A stretch of DNA of 64,000 bases from Micromonospora sp045209745 (GCF_045209745.1 NZ_CP109273.1:1054001-1118000), one strand, 5' to 3'; counted from the stretch's first letter, positions 45,416 through 54,442 are shown. Translations and numbers: made by a program. The notes: a model not told the origin generated them from the sequence alone.

Positions 45416-46912
45416 ATGACGGCTGTGCATGTCCCGGGTGTCCCGGCCATCGAGGCGGGCCGGCTGGTTTCGACCAGCCCGGCCACCGGCGCTGAGGCCG
45501 GTCGCTTCCCGGTCGCCACCGACGACGACGTGCGTCGAGCCGTCGACCGCGCCCGCGCGGCCGGCGAATGGTGGGCCGGGCTGGGCTTCACCGGCCGCCG
45601 CGAACGGCTGCTGCAGTGGCGCGCCCTGCTCGCCAAGCGGATCGAAGAGTTGGCCGAGCTGGTGCACGTCGAGGGCGGCAAGCCGATCGCCGACGCCATC
45701 GTCGAGATCGTCACCGCGATCGAGCACATCGACTGGGCCGCCCGCAACGCCGGCCGCGTGCTCGGCCCGCGCCGGGTGCGGTCCCGACTCATCCTCGCCG
45801 AGTTCTCCGGGCACCTCGAATACCAGCCGCACGGCGTGGTCGGCGTGGTCGGGCCGTGGAACTATCCGGTCTTCACGCCGATCGGCTCCGCCGCGTACGC
45901 GCTGGCGGCCGGCAACGCCGTGGTGCTCAAGCCGAGCGAGTACACGCCAGCCGTCGGCCAGTGGCTGGTGGACAGCTTCGCCGAGGTGGTGCCCGAGCAG
46001 CCGGTGTTCACCGCCGTGCACGGGTTGGGCGACGTGGGCGCGGCGCTGTGCCGGTCCGGCGTCAACAAGCTGGCCTTCACCGGCTCAACCGCCACCGCCC
46101 GGAAGGTGATGGCCGCCTGCGCCGAGACGCTGACCCCGGTGCTGATCGAGGGCGGCGGCAAGGACGCCATGATCGTCGACAGCGACGCCGATCTGGACGC
46201 CGCCGCCGAGGCGTGCGTCTGGGGCGGCATGACCAACGCCGGTCAGACCTGCATCGGCATCGAGCGGGTGTATGCCGTCGACTCGGTCTTCGACGCCTTC
46301 GTCGACAAGGTGGTGGCCCGTGCCGGTCAGCTGACCGTCGGGGCGGAGGGCACCGACATCGGCCCGATCACCATGCCCAAACAGCTCGACGTGATCCGCC
46401 GGCACATCGACGCGGCGATCACCTCCGGCGGGCGCGCCGTGCTCGGCGGCCCGAGCGCGGTGCAGCCACCGTACGTCCACCCGACCGTGCTCGTGGACGT
46501 CCCGGAGGATTCGGCAGCCGTCCGCGAGGAGACCTTCGGCCCCACGCTGACCATCAGCCGGGTCCGCGACGCCGACGAGGCCGTCACCCGCGCCAACGCC
46601 CTGTCGTACGGCCTGGGCGGTTCGGTCTTCGGCCGACGGCGCGCGGTGGCCATCGCCCGGCGGCTGCGCTCCGGAATGGCCTCGATCAACTCCACCCTGA
46701 CCTTCGCCGGCATGTCCACCCTGCCGTTCGGCGGGGTCGGCGACTCCGGTTTCGGGCGGATCCACGGGGAGGACGGGCTGCGCGAATTCGGCCGCGCCAA
46801 GGCGATCACCCGACGTCGGGCCCGGTCGCTGTTGCCGTCGATGACCTTCGAACGAAACCCGACCGACGTGGCCCGACTCATCAAGGCCATCAAGGTGATG
46901 TACGGAAGGTGA
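45416..46912 (+). CDS. Aldehyde dehydrogenase family protein
   Basis: A 498-residue NAD(P)-dependent aldehyde dehydrogenase. Visible motifs are GVVGPWNYPVFTPIGSAAYA (cofactor site), VLKPSEYTP, FTGSTATARKV, the general-base region EGGGKDAMIV (usual form ELGGK), the catalytic cysteine in NAGQTCIGIERV and EETFGPTLTISRV. The C-terminus has a basic extension (RRRARSLLPSM). The aldehyde is unknown. Likely leaderless. Confidence 0.93.
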   Translation: MTAVHVPGVPAIEAGRLVSTSPATGAEAGRFPVATDDDVRRAVDRARAAGEWWAGLGFTGRRERLLQWRALLAKRIEELAELVHVEGGKPIADAIVEIVTAIEHIDWAARNAGRVLGPRRVRSRLILAEFSGHLEYQPHGVVGVVGPWNYPVFTPIGSAAYALAAGNAVVLKPSEYTPAVGQWLVDSFAEVVPEQPVFTAVHGLGDVGAALCRSGVNKLAFTGSTATARKVMAACAETLTPVLIEGGGKDAMIVDSDADLDAAAEACVWGGMTNAGQTCIGIERVYAVDSVFDAFVDKVVARAGQLTVGAEGTDIGPITMPKQLDVIRRHIDAAITSGGRAVLGGPSAVQPPYVHPTVLVDVPEDSAAVREETFGPTLTISRVRDADEAVTRANALSYGLGGSVFGRRRAVAIARRLRSGMASINSTLTFAGMSTLPFGGVGDSGFGRIHGEDGLREFGRAKAITRRRARSLLPSMTFERNPTDVARLIKAIKVMYGR

Positions 46913-46922
46913 TTGTCGGATA

Positions 46923-46945
46923 GCCGATCTTCAACAAGGATCGGC
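46923..46945 (+). terminator. Short inverted repeat after the aldehyde dehydrogenase gene
   Basis: GCCGATC and GATCGGC separated by 9 nt, about 10 bp after the stop; a weak terminator or an operator for the next gene. Confidence 0.45.
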
Positions 46946-46992
46946 GTATCCACATGCCTGGGCCCCGTGTTCACGGCGGTACATTGCGTTAA

Positions 46993-47652
46993 ATGGGCCA
47001 CAATCGATTGCGCTACCGCCTTGTCGACAGTGACCAGTCGTGGAGCGCCCGGCGGCGTCGGCACCGCGCGGACTGGCTGGCACGCACCTTCCCCGACATC
47101 GGCGACATGCACGTGGTCGATCTCGGCGGTCGACTCGGCACCTGGCACCGCGCCACCGTCCGGCCAGCCCGGGTGACCGTCGTCAACCTGGAGCAGCCGC
47201 CCGCCGTCGTGCCGGACTGGGCCCACGTCGAACAGGCCGACGCCTGCGACCTGCCGTCGCACCTCGCCAAGGGCGACTACGACATGGTCTTCTCGAACTC
47301 GGTGCTGGAGCATCTGGGCGGGCACGAACGCCGGCTGCGCTTCGCCGCCACCACCCGCGCACTGGCCGACCGGCACTGGGTGCAGACGCCCTACCGCTAC
47401 TTCCCCATCGAGCCACACTGGATCGCGCCCGGGATGCAGTTCCTGCCGGTACGCCTACGCACCGCGCTCGCCCAACACTGGCCGTTGGGGCACAAGCCGA
47501 CCCGCAGCCATGACGCCGCCATCCACCAGGTGCTCTGGACCGAGCTGCTGGACGGCTCGCAGATGCGCCACTACTTCCCCGACTCGAGCGTGCTGGTCGA
47601 GCGGGTGTTCGGCCTACCCAAGTCTCTGATCGCGGTGCGCACCGGGGGTTGA
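46993..47652 (+). CDS. Class I SAM-dependent methyltransferase
   Basis: A 219-residue methyltransferase of the Methyltransf_11 type. SAM-binding motif I reads MHVVDLGGRLGTW, acidic motif II VTVVNLEQPP, motif III EQADACDLP and motif IV YDMVFSNSVLEHLGG. The later part (WVQTPYRYFPIEPHW) is typical of methyltransferases near glycan or surface-polymer genes, but no such cluster is seen. ATG 46993 has no ribosome site and may be leaderless. Confidence 0.87.
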   Translation: MGHNRLRYRLVDSDQSWSARRRRHRADWLARTFPDIGDMHVVDLGGRLGTWHRATVRPARVTVVNLEQPPAVVPDWAHVEQADACDLPSHLAKGDYDMVFSNSVLEHLGGHERRLRFAATTRALADRHWVQTPYRYFPIEPHWIAPGMQFLPVRLRTALAQHWPLGHKPTRSHDAAIHQVLWTELLDGSQMRHYFPDSSVLVERVFGLPKSLIAVRTGG

Positions 47653-47657
47653 GCCGG

Positions 47658-48317
47658 TCAGAAGAGGGTCAGCTCGTCCTTCTCGATGCCCCGCAGCTTG
47701 TCGTAGTTCACGACCACACACCGGATGCCCCGGTCGGTGGCGAGCACCCGGGCCTGCGGCTTGATCTCCTGAGCGGCGAAGACGCCGGCAACCGGGCTGA
47801 GCAGCGGGTCACGATTCATCAGCTCGAGATAGCGGGTCAACTGCTCCACCCCGTCGATGTCGCCACGCCGCTTGACCTCGACGGCGACCGCACCGGAGTT
47901 CGCGTCCCGGCAGAGCAGGTCGACCGGGCCGATCGCCGTCATGTACTCGCGGCGGACCAACGTGAACCCCTCACCCAGGGTGCCAGGGTTGGCGGCCAAC
48001 AACTCCTGCAGGTGCGCCTCCACCCCGTCCTTGCGCAGGCCCGGATCAACACCCAGCTCGTACGAGGTGTCCTGGAAGATCTCCTCCAGGGTGATCCGCA
48101 GCTCCTCGCCAGCCTTGTTGACCACCCGCCACACACCGGGGGCCTCCTCCAGCCGGCACGGCGGGCTCATCCAGTTCAACGGCTTGTACGCCCGGTCGTC
48201 GGCGTGGATCGACACCGACCCGTCCGCCTTCACCATCAGCAACCGGGTGGCCAGCGGCAGGTGAGCCGAGAGCCGTCCGACGTAGTCCACCGAGCACTTC
48301 GCAATGACCAACCGCAC
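47658..48317 (-). CDS. nucS: NucS mismatch-specific endonuclease
   Basis: A 219-residue protein very close to mycobacterial NucS along its length: VRLVIAKCSVDYVGRLSAHL, HADDRAYKPLNWMSPPC, NKAGEELRITLEEI, ELGVDPGLRKDGVEAHLQ, and the nuclease core VRREYMTAIGPVDLLCRD, VAVEVKRRGDIDGVEQLTRY and KPQARVLATDRGIRC. NucS cuts both strands at mismatches and supplies the non-MutS/MutL mismatch repair of actinobacteria. GTG 48317 starts a leaderless-looking message; the longer frame upstream is not conserved. It is convergent with the methyltransferase gene, with only 5 bp between. Confidence 0.97.
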   Translation of the reverse strand: MRLVIAKCSVDYVGRLSAHLPLATRLLMVKADGSVSIHADDRAYKPLNWMSPPCRLEEAPGVWRVVNKAGEELRITLEEIFQDTSYELGVDPGLRKDGVEAHLQELLAANPGTLGEGFTLVRREYMTAIGPVDLLCRDANSGAVAVEVKRRGDIDGVEQLTRYLELMNRDPLLSPVAGVFAAQEIKPQARVLATDRGIRCVVVNYDKLRGIEKDELTLF

Positions 48318-48388
48318 CCGACGAGGGTAACCGAGCACCCACCGGCCGCCAGCGAGCGGCTCTGGCGCGTCGATGCGATGCTGGGTTC

Positions 48389-49006
48389 GTGTTCGAAGTC
48401 CTCACCGGCACCGGCCTCGCCGCATCGGCGGGCCTGAACGCCTACATACCCCTGCTCATCCTCGGCCTCCTCGGCCGCTACACCGACCTGATCGACCTTC
48501 CCAGCGGCTGGACCTGGCTCGGCAACGGCTGGGTCATCGTCATCCTGGCCGTGCTGCTCGCCGTCGAGACGGTGGCGGACAAGGTGCCCGTGGTCGACCA
48601 CATCAACGACGTGGTGCAGACCGTGGTCCGGCCCACCGCCGGCGGCCTGGCCTTCGGCGCCGGATCCTCGTCGGAGACGGTGACGGTCAGCGACCCGGGG
48701 AGCTTCTTCTCATCCCACCAGTGGGTGCCGGTCGTCACCGGCGTGCTGCTGGCGTTGGGCGTACACCTGCTCAAGTCCGCGGCACGACCCGTCATCAACG
48801 CGACCACCGCCGGGTTCGGCGCCCCGGTCGCCAGCACCGCCGAGGACGCCACCAGCGTGGTGGTCGCCCTGGTGGCGGTCATCCTGCCGGTGTTGGTGCT
48901 CGTCTTCCTGCTCGGCCTGGTGGTCTTCATCTACTGGTTCGTACGCCGGCGCTCCGAACGCCGCCGGGAACGCGAGGCAGCCCGCGCCGCTGGCTTCCGT
49001 GTCTGA
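48389..49006 (+). CDS. DUF4126 membrane protein
   Basis: A 205-residue membrane protein of the DUF4126 family: LTGTGLAASAGLNAYIPLLI, LGLLGRYTDLIDLPSGW, a helix VIVILAVLLAVETVADKVP, the conserved DHINDVVQTVVRPTAGGLAF, and two or three further helices ending in a basic tail. Function is unknown. GTG start without a ribosome site; divergent from nucS across 71 bp. Confidence 0.88.
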   Translation: MFEVLTGTGLAASAGLNAYIPLLILGLLGRYTDLIDLPSGWTWLGNGWVIVILAVLLAVETVADKVPVVDHINDVVQTVVRPTAGGLAFGAGSSSETVTVSDPGSFFSSHQWVPVVTGVLLALGVHLLKSAARPVINATTAGFGAPVASTAEDATSVVVALVAVILPVLVLVFLLGLVVFIYWFVRRRSERRREREAARAAGFRV

Positions 49007-49101
49007 GGCTGGACCTGCCGCTGGCCGGCAAGCCGAGTCGATCAGCGGGCGGATCCGAGCGCAGGCACGCCATACCAACGTTTTGGAGGCCGACAAAAGC
49101 C

Positions 49102-49107
49102 TAGAAT
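49102..49107 (+). promoter_or_regulatory. -10 candidate for the DUF1540 gene
   Basis: TAGAAT, about 29 nt before ATG 49136, in a short A-rich stretch. No convincing -35 hexamer was picked. Confidence 0.45.
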
Positions 49108-49135
49108 CGGGTCAAAAGACCTAGAGGAGGTTGGT

Positions 49136-49432
49136 ATGACTGCAGCGTTGGAGATGCCCCGAGTCCAGGAATGTGTGGTCTCCGCGTGCGCGTACAACCA
49201 GTCAGGTGACTGCCACGCCTTCGCGATCACGATCGGCAGCATGGATCACGCGCACTGCCACACCTTCATCGAGTCGCCCATCCGGGGCGGTGTGGAAAGC
49301 CTGATCGCCCAGGTGGGCGCCTGCCAGCGCTCCGACTGCCGACACAACGAGCAGTTGGAGTGTCACGCGGCATCCATCCGGGTCGGCCCGGACAACGACA
49401 TGGCCGACTGCATGACGTACGTCGGCCGCTGA
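49136..49432 (+). CDS. DUF1540 cysteine-rich protein with two repeats
   Basis: A 98-residue protein built of two DUF1540 repeats with matching Cys spacing: CVVSACAYNQSGDCHAFAI to HAHCHTF, and CQRSDCRHNEQLECHAASI to MADCMTY. Eight cysteines plus histidines point to metal binding. The ribosome site AGAGGAGGT is one of the strongest in the window, suggesting high expression. Role unknown; members are widespread in actinobacteria and firmicutes. Confidence 0.9.
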   Translation: MTAALEMPRVQECVVSACAYNQSGDCHAFAITIGSMDHAHCHTFIESPIRGGVESLIAQVGACQRSDCRHNEQLECHAASIRVGPDNDMADCMTYVGR

Positions 49433-49450
49433 CCCTCCACCCCAGGCCGT

Positions 49451-51457
49451 TCAGGGCAGGTCGTTGGCCCGGCGGATCACCGTCACCAGGTCGTCGATGA
49501 TGCCGGTGAGGGCGAAGTCCCTCGGGGTGAAGACCCGGGCCACCCCGGCGGCCCGGAGCGTGTCCGCGTCACCGGCGGGGATGATGCCGCCCACGACCAC
49601 CGGCAGGTCCGCCCGGCCGGCGGCACGCAGCCCGTCGAGCACGGCCGGCACGGCGGCCAGGTGCGACCCGGAGAGCACGGACAGCCCGACCAGGTCGACG
49701 TCCTCCTCGACGGCGGCGGCGACGATCTGCCCTGCGGTCAGCCGGATGCCCTGATAGATGACCTCGAAGCCGGCGTCGCGGGCGCGTACCGCGATCTGCT
49801 CCGCGCCGTTGGAGTGCCCGTCCAGGCCGGGTTTGCCGACCAGCAGCCGCAGCCGGCCGCTGCCCAGCTCCCGGGCGGTGGCGGTGAGCCGCTCGCGGAC
49901 GGCCGCGAGGCCCGGTTCCCCGCCGCTGCCGGCGCCTCCGGCCAGGCCGGTCGGCGCCCGGTACTCGCCGAAGACCTGGCGCAGCGCACCGGCCCACTCG
50001 CCGGTGGTCACGCCAACTCGCACACACTCCAGGGTGGCCGACATCAGGTTGGTGGTGGTCGCGGCGTCCGCGCGGAGCCGGGCAAGGGCCGCGTCGACGG
50101 CGGCCGCGTCCCGGTCGGCCCGCCACCGGCGTACGCCCTCAATGGCGGCTGCCTCGACCGAAGGGTCGACCTGCTCGACGGCTTGCGCCCCGGCGGCGGT
50201 CAGCGGGGAGGGTTCGGTCTCGGCGTACCGGTTGACCCCGACCACCACGTCGGCCCCGGACTCCATCCGGCGGCGGCGCTCGGCCAGTGCGGCGACCAGT
50301 GCGCTCTTGAGGTAGCCGGTCTCCACGGCAGCGACCACACCGCCCAGCTCCAGCACCTTGTCCAGTTCGGCCCGTGCCCCGGTGACGATCTCGTCGACCA
50401 GCGCGGTCATCACGTGCGAGCCGGCGAAGAGGTCAGGGTATTCGAGCAGGTCCGACTCGTACGCCAGGACCTGCTGCATCCGCAGCGACCACTGCTGGTC
50501 CCAGGGGCGGGGCAGGCCGAGCGCCTCGTTCCAGGCCGGCAGCTGCACGGCGCGGGCCCGAGCATCGCGGGACATCGTCACGCCGAGCATCTCCAGCACG
50601 ATGCGCTGGATGTTGTTCTCCGGCTGCGCCTCGGTCAGGCCGAGCGAGTTGACCTGCACGCCGTAACGGAACCGGCGTTGCGTGGCTTCGGTGACCCCGT
50701 ACCGGTCCCGGGTGATCTCGTCCCAGAGCACGCCGAACGCGCGCATCTTGGCGATCTCCTCGACGAAGCGCACCCCGGCGTTGACGAAGAACGAGATCCG
50801 CTGCACCACGTCACCCATCCGCTCGGCGGGCACCTGGCCGGAGTCGCGGACCTCGTCGAGCACGGCGACCGCGGTGGCCAGCGCGAAGCCGACCTCCTGC
50901 ACGGGCGTGGCACCGGCCTCCTGGAGGTGGTACGAGCAGATGTTGACCGGGTTCCACCGTGGCATCTCGCGCAGTGTGTACGCCACGACGTCGGCGGTGA
51001 GCCGCAACGACGCCGCAGGCGGAAAGATGTACGTCCCTCGGGACAGGTACTCCTTGATGATGTCGTTCTGCGTGGTGCCGGCGCAGCGGGCCAGCTCGGC
51101 GCCCTGCTCCAGCCCCACGGTGCCGTAGAGGGCGAGCAGCCACATCGCCGGGGCGTTGATGGTCATCGAGGTGTTCATCTCGGCGAGCGGAAGGCCGTCG
51201 AAGAGCGCCCGCATGTCGCCGAGGTGGGCCACCGGCACGCCGACCCGGCCAACCTCACCGGCGGCCAGCTCGTGGTCCGGGTCGTACCCGGTCTGGGTGG
51301 GCAGGTCGAAGGCGACCGAGAGACCGGTCTGCCCCTTCGCCAGGTTGCGGCGGAAGAGGGCGTTGGTCGCGGTCGCCGACGAGTGGCCGGCGTAGGTGCG
51401 CATCACCCACGGGCGGTCCCGCTCGGGCAGTCGCCCCGAAGATGCCGTCTCATCCAT
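49451..51457 (-). CDS. ecm: Ethylmalonyl-CoA mutase (MeaA-type)
   Basis: A 668-residue B12-dependent mutase with catalytic and cobalamin-binding parts in one chain. The catalytic part has RTYAGHSSATATNALFRRN, GQTGLSVAFDLPTQTGYDPD, NTSMTINAPAMWLLALY, QNDIIKEYLSRGTYIFPPA and NPVNICSYHLQEAGATPVQE. The C-terminal B12 domain has the base-off ligand motif GLDGHSNG with Asp546, His548 and Gly551. The sequence follows MeaA/Ecm of Methylobacterium and Streptomyces closely, so it should convert ethylmalonyl-CoA to methylsuccinyl-CoA in the ethylmalonyl-CoA pathway. The ATG has no ribosome site, and a TAAACT -10 lies 7 nt upstream, indicating a leaderless message under site D. Confidence 0.95.
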   Translation of the reverse strand: MDETASSGRLPERDRPWVMRTYAGHSSATATNALFRRNLAKGQTGLSVAFDLPTQTGYDPDHELAAGEVGRVGVPVAHLGDMRALFDGLPLAEMNTSMTINAPAMWLLALYGTVGLEQGAELARCAGTTQNDIIKEYLSRGTYIFPPAASLRLTADVVAYTLREMPRWNPVNICSYHLQEAGATPVQEVGFALATAVAVLDEVRDSGQVPAERMGDVVQRISFFVNAGVRFVEEIAKMRAFGVLWDEITRDRYGVTEATQRRFRYGVQVNSLGLTEAQPENNIQRIVLEMLGVTMSRDARARAVQLPAWNEALGLPRPWDQQWSLRMQQVLAYESDLLEYPDLFAGSHVMTALVDEIVTGARAELDKVLELGGVVAAVETGYLKSALVAALAERRRRMESGADVVVGVNRYAETEPSPLTAAGAQAVEQVDPSVEAAAIEGVRRWRADRDAAAVDAALARLRADAATTTNLMSATLECVRVGVTTGEWAGALRQVFGEYRAPTGLAGGAGSGGEPGLAAVRERLTATARELGSGRLRLLVGKPGLDGHSNGAEQIAVRARDAGFEVIYQGIRLTAGQIVAAAVEEDVDLVGLSVLSGSHLAAVPAVLDGLRAAGRADLPVVVGGIIPAGDADTLRAAGVARVFTPRDFALTGIIDDLVTVIRRANDLP

Positions 51458-51463
51458 GGCCGG

Positions 51464-51482
51464 AGTTTAAGTTACCGTTCAG
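51464..51482 (-). promoter_or_regulatory. ecm promoter with operator-like site (site D)
   Basis: TTAAGTTACCGTTCAG (51467-51482) shares TACCGTTCAGTAA with site C and 11 of 16 positions with the inverted site A. It overlaps the minus-strand -10 TAAACT (51464-51469), so a bound repressor would block the promoter. Confidence 0.55.
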
Positions 51483-51608
51483 TAAAACGGGCTGTGGAAA
51501 ACCACACAGGTCCATGTCGGGGACGTCTGGGTGCGAAGCGCCCGCAGTGGCTGGCCCCGCCACACCCCGGGCACCACGCTGGCCGGGTCAGGACGCACAC
51601 TGGACGGC

Positions 51609-52460
51609 ATGGATGACGAGCTGGCCATCTCCGTCCGAGGGCTGCGCAAGGCGTACGGCGACAACGTGGCCGTAGCGGGCGTGGATCTCGACGTCCACCG
51701 CGGTGAGGTGTTCGCCCTGCTCGGGCCGAACGGCGCAGGCAAGACCACCACGGTGGAGATTCTTGAGGGTTACCGGCGCCGGGATTCCGGCGAGGTCACC
51801 GTGCTCGGCGCGGACCCGGCCCATCCGGACGCCGACTGGCGCTCCCGCGTCGGCATCGTGCTCCAGGGCACCGGCGAGTTCGACGAACTGACCGTGGCCG
51901 AGGTGATCCGGCACTTCTCCGGCTTCTATCCCGACGCGGACGACCCGGACAAGGTGATCGAGCGGGTCGGGCTGGCCGACAAGGCGACGGCCCGTACGCA
52001 CACCCTCTCCGGCGGGCAGAAGCGCCGCCTGGACGTGGCGCTGGGCATCATCGGGCGCCCCGAGTTGCTCTTCCTCGACGAGCCGACCACCGGCTTCGAC
52101 CCGGAGGCCCGCCGCGAGTTCTGGGAGCTGATCCGCGACCTCGCCGCGGCCGGCACCACCATCGTGCTCACCACCCACTACCTGGACGAGGCGGAGTCGC
52201 TCGCCGACCGGGTCGGTGTGATCGCCGGCGGCCGACTCGTCGAGGTGGCCGCTCCGAATCAGCTGGGCAACCGGCAGGAGGCCCTCGCGACGGTTTCCTG
52301 GCGTACCCCGGAAGGGACGTTGGAGAGTGCGCAGAGCGCCACGCCGACGGCCCTCGTGGCCGACCTGGCCGCGCGTCACGGCGGCGAGGTCCCGGGACTC
52401 ACCGTGACCAGGCCGACCCTGGAGGACGTCTACCTCACCATGATCGGACACGCGCGATGA
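51609..52460 (+). CDS. ABC transporter ATP-binding protein (drug/lipid exporter type)
   Basis: A 283-residue ATPase: Walker A LLGPNGAGKTTTVEIL, Q-loop region VGIVLQGTGEFDELTV, signature LSGGQKRRLDVALGI, Walker B LLFLDEPTTGFDPEAR and switch His TTHYLDEAE. The C-terminal part (TLEDVYLTMIG) is typical of DrrA-like ABC-2 exporters. It pairs with the downstream permease through an ATGA overlap. Substrate unknown. Confidence 0.94.
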   Translation: MDDELAISVRGLRKAYGDNVAVAGVDLDVHRGEVFALLGPNGAGKTTTVEILEGYRRRDSGEVTVLGADPAHPDADWRSRVGIVLQGTGEFDELTVAEVIRHFSGFYPDADDPDKVIERVGLADKATARTHTLSGGQKRRLDVALGIIGRPELLFLDEPTTGFDPEARREFWELIRDLAAAGTTIVLTTHYLDEAESLADRVGVIAGGRLVEVAAPNQLGNRQEALATVSWRTPEGTLESAQSATPTALVADLAARHGGEVPGLTVTRPTLEDVYLTMIGHAR

Positions 52461-53302
52461 CCACCACGACGAAGGCGGCGGCCCCGGTCGCCGCGCCCCG
52501 CAGCCGACGGCCGGGTGCCGGCGGGCTCGCCCTGCGCCAGGGCCGGCTGGAGATCACCCAGTTCCTGCGCAGCCGGGAGTCCGTGGTCTTCACGATGGGC
52601 TTCCCCATCATCATGATCCTGATCTTCGCGTCGATCTTCGGCGGAACGATCGGCGGCGGGGTCAAGTTCACCCAATACTTCATCACCGGCATGATCGCGA
52701 CCGGCCTGATGACGGTGAGCTTCCAGAACCTCGGCATCTGGATCCCGATCGAGCGGGACCGGGGCGTGCTCAAGCGCTACCGGGGCACGCCGATGCCGAA
52801 GTGGGTCTGGTTCGCCGGCAAGGTGATCATGGTGGTGGCGATCGGCATCGCCGAGACCGCGCTGCTGCTGGCCGTCGCGGTGGCGCTGTTCGACCTCGAC
52901 CTGCCGGGCACCGCCGGGAAGTGGCTCACCTTCGGCTGGGTCGCCGTGCTCGGAGTGACCGCGTGCACCCTGTGCGGCATCGCGATCTCATCGCTGGCCC
53001 GCACCGCCCGCAGCGGCTCGGCGGTGGTCACCCCCGTCGCCCTGGTGCTCCAGTTCATCTCCGGGGTGTTCTTCGTCTTCACCGACCTGCCCACCTGGAT
53101 GCAGCAGGTGGCCGCGCTGTTCCCGCTCAAGTGGATGTGCCAGGGGCTGCGGTCGGTCTTCCTGCCCGAGAGCTTCGGCGCCCAGGAGCCGGGCGGCTCG
53201 TTCGAGCTGGGCCGGGTCGCGCTGGTGCTGGCCCTGTGGTGCGTGATCGGCGTGGTGCTCTGCCTGACAACCTTCCGCTGGACCACCAAGCGCGACGGCT
53301 GA
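52457..53302 (+). CDS. ABC-2 type permease
   Basis: A 281-residue membrane protein with six predicted helices (VVFTMGFPIIMILIFASIFG, FITGMIATGLMTVSFQNLG, VIMVVAIGIAETALLLAVAV, WVAVLGVTACTLCGIAISSL, VVTPVALVLQFISGVFFVF, VALVLALWCVIGVVLCLTTF) and the ABC-2 family segment RDRGVLKRYRGTPMP. The start overlaps the ATPase stop by 4 nt. Together they form a two-gene exporter. Confidence 0.93.
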   Translation: MTTTTKAAAPVAAPRSRRPGAGGLALRQGRLEITQFLRSRESVVFTMGFPIIMILIFASIFGGTIGGGVKFTQYFITGMIATGLMTVSFQNLGIWIPIERDRGVLKRYRGTPMPKWVWFAGKVIMVVAIGIAETALLLAVAVALFDLDLPGTAGKWLTFGWVAVLGVTACTLCGIAISSLARTARSGSAVVTPVALVLQFISGVFFVFTDLPTWMQQVAALFPLKWMCQGLRSVFLPESFGAQEPGGSFELGRVALVLALWCVIGVVLCLTTFRWTTKRDG

Positions 53303-53360
53303 CCTCCCCAGACCAGCCACCCGCCCGGCACCCCCACCCCGCCGCCCGCCGCCCCCTACC

Positions 53361-53426
53361 CCGCCGATCTAGGGCTCGTTGTCGCTTGTTGATCTCAAAC
53401 GACAGCGATTAGCCCTAGATCGGCGG
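53361..53426. terminator. 16-bp inverted repeat between convergent genes
   Basis: CCGCCGATCTAGGGCT and AGCCCTAGATCGGCGG pair perfectly; inner bases (CGTTGTCG / CGACAGCG) extend the stem. It lies between the permease and dehydrogenase 3' ends and is followed by a G-rich tract. Confidence 0.85.
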
Positions 53427-53494
53427 GGGCGGGGGGCGGGCGGGGCGGGGGGCGGGGTGGTGGGGGCGGGGCGGGGGTGGGACGGGGTGGGGGT
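53424..53494 (+). other. G-run tract with quadruplex potential
   Basis: About 70 bases almost wholly G and interrupted by single C, T or A bases, with more than ten runs of three or more G on the plus strand. It lies in the convergent intergenic region after the hairpin. It could form G-quadruplexes or pause polymerase. Confidence 0.75.
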
Positions 53495-53557
53495 TAGTCC
53501 TTGCTGCTTCGCTCCGCGAAGCGGCCCTAATCGGGAGGAAGTAGGTCTACTTCCGAG

Positions 53558-54406
53558 TTAGTACGTGTAGAAACCCTTGCCGGTCTTGCGGCCCAGGTCG
53601 CCGGCGGTGACCATCCGCTGGAGCAACTCTGGCGGAAAGAACTTCGCGTCGGCGGTGTCGGTGTAGATGTTCTTCGAGGCGTGCAGGAGCACGTCCACGC
53701 CGGTCAGGTCGGTGGTGGCCAGTGGGCCCATCGCGTGGCCGAAGCCCAGCCGGCAGGCCGTGTCCAGGTCTTCTGCGGACACCACGCCGGACTCGACCAG
53801 CTTGACCGCCTCCACCACCAGGGCGGAGATCAGCCGGGTCGTGACGAAGCCGGCGATGTCCCGGTTGACCACCACCACCGTCTTGCCGATCTCCTCGGCG
53901 AAGGCCCGTGCGGTGTCCAGCGTGGCGTCGCTGGTCTTGTAGCCGCGCACCAGCTCGCAGAGCTGCATCATCGGCACCGGGGAGAAGAAGTGGGTGCCGA
54001 CGACCGCCTCGGGCCGCTCGGTCACGGCGGCGATCTGGGTGACCGGAATGGCCGAGGTGTTGGTGGCGAGCACCGCGTCCGACTTGCAGATCTTGTCGAG
54101 GGCGCGGAACACCTCGTGCTTGATCTCCAGCCGCTCGAAGACCGCCTCGACCACGATGTCCGCGTCCGCCGCCGCCTCCAGATCGGTGGTCGGGGTGATC
54201 CGGGCGAGCGTCGCCTCGACCTCGGACGCCTCGATCCGGCCCTTCTCGGCGAACTTCTCCAGTGACTTCCGGATGCCGCCGAGCCCCCGGGTGGTGGCCG
54301 CGCCGTCCAGGTCGCGCAGCGTCACCTGCCAGCCCGCCTGCGCCGCCACCTGGGCGATGCCGGAACCCATCAACCCAGCCCCGACGACCGCGAGTCGACC
54401 CGCCAT
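53558..54406 (-). CDS. 3-hydroxybutyryl-CoA dehydrogenase
   Basis: A 282-residue single-unit 3-hydroxyacyl-CoA dehydrogenase: Rossmann LAVVGAGLMGSGIAQVAAQ, EAVFERLEIKHEVF, NTSAIPVTQIAA, catalytic His in GTHFFSPVPMMQLCELV, NRDIAGFVTTRLI and the terminal LGRKTGKGFYTY. It uses NAD(P) to interconvert acetoacetyl-CoA and 3-hydroxybutyryl-CoA. The best-conserved operator pair partner (site E) lies upstream, with a promoter laid out exactly as at icmA. Confidence 0.96.
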   Translation of the reverse strand: MAGRLAVVGAGLMGSGIAQVAAQAGWQVTLRDLDGAATTRGLGGIRKSLEKFAEKGRIEASEVEATLARITPTTDLEAAADADIVVEAVFERLEIKHEVFRALDKICKSDAVLATNTSAIPVTQIAAVTERPEAVVGTHFFSPVPMMQLCELVRGYKTSDATLDTARAFAEEIGKTVVVVNRDIAGFVTTRLISALVVEAVKLVESGVVSAEDLDTACRLGFGHAMGPLATTDLTGVDVLLHASKNIYTDTADAKFFPPELLQRMVTAGDLGRKTGKGFYTY

Positions 54407-54442
54407 CTACTTCTCCCTCGCTGCGATTGAGTGCCTGCCTGC

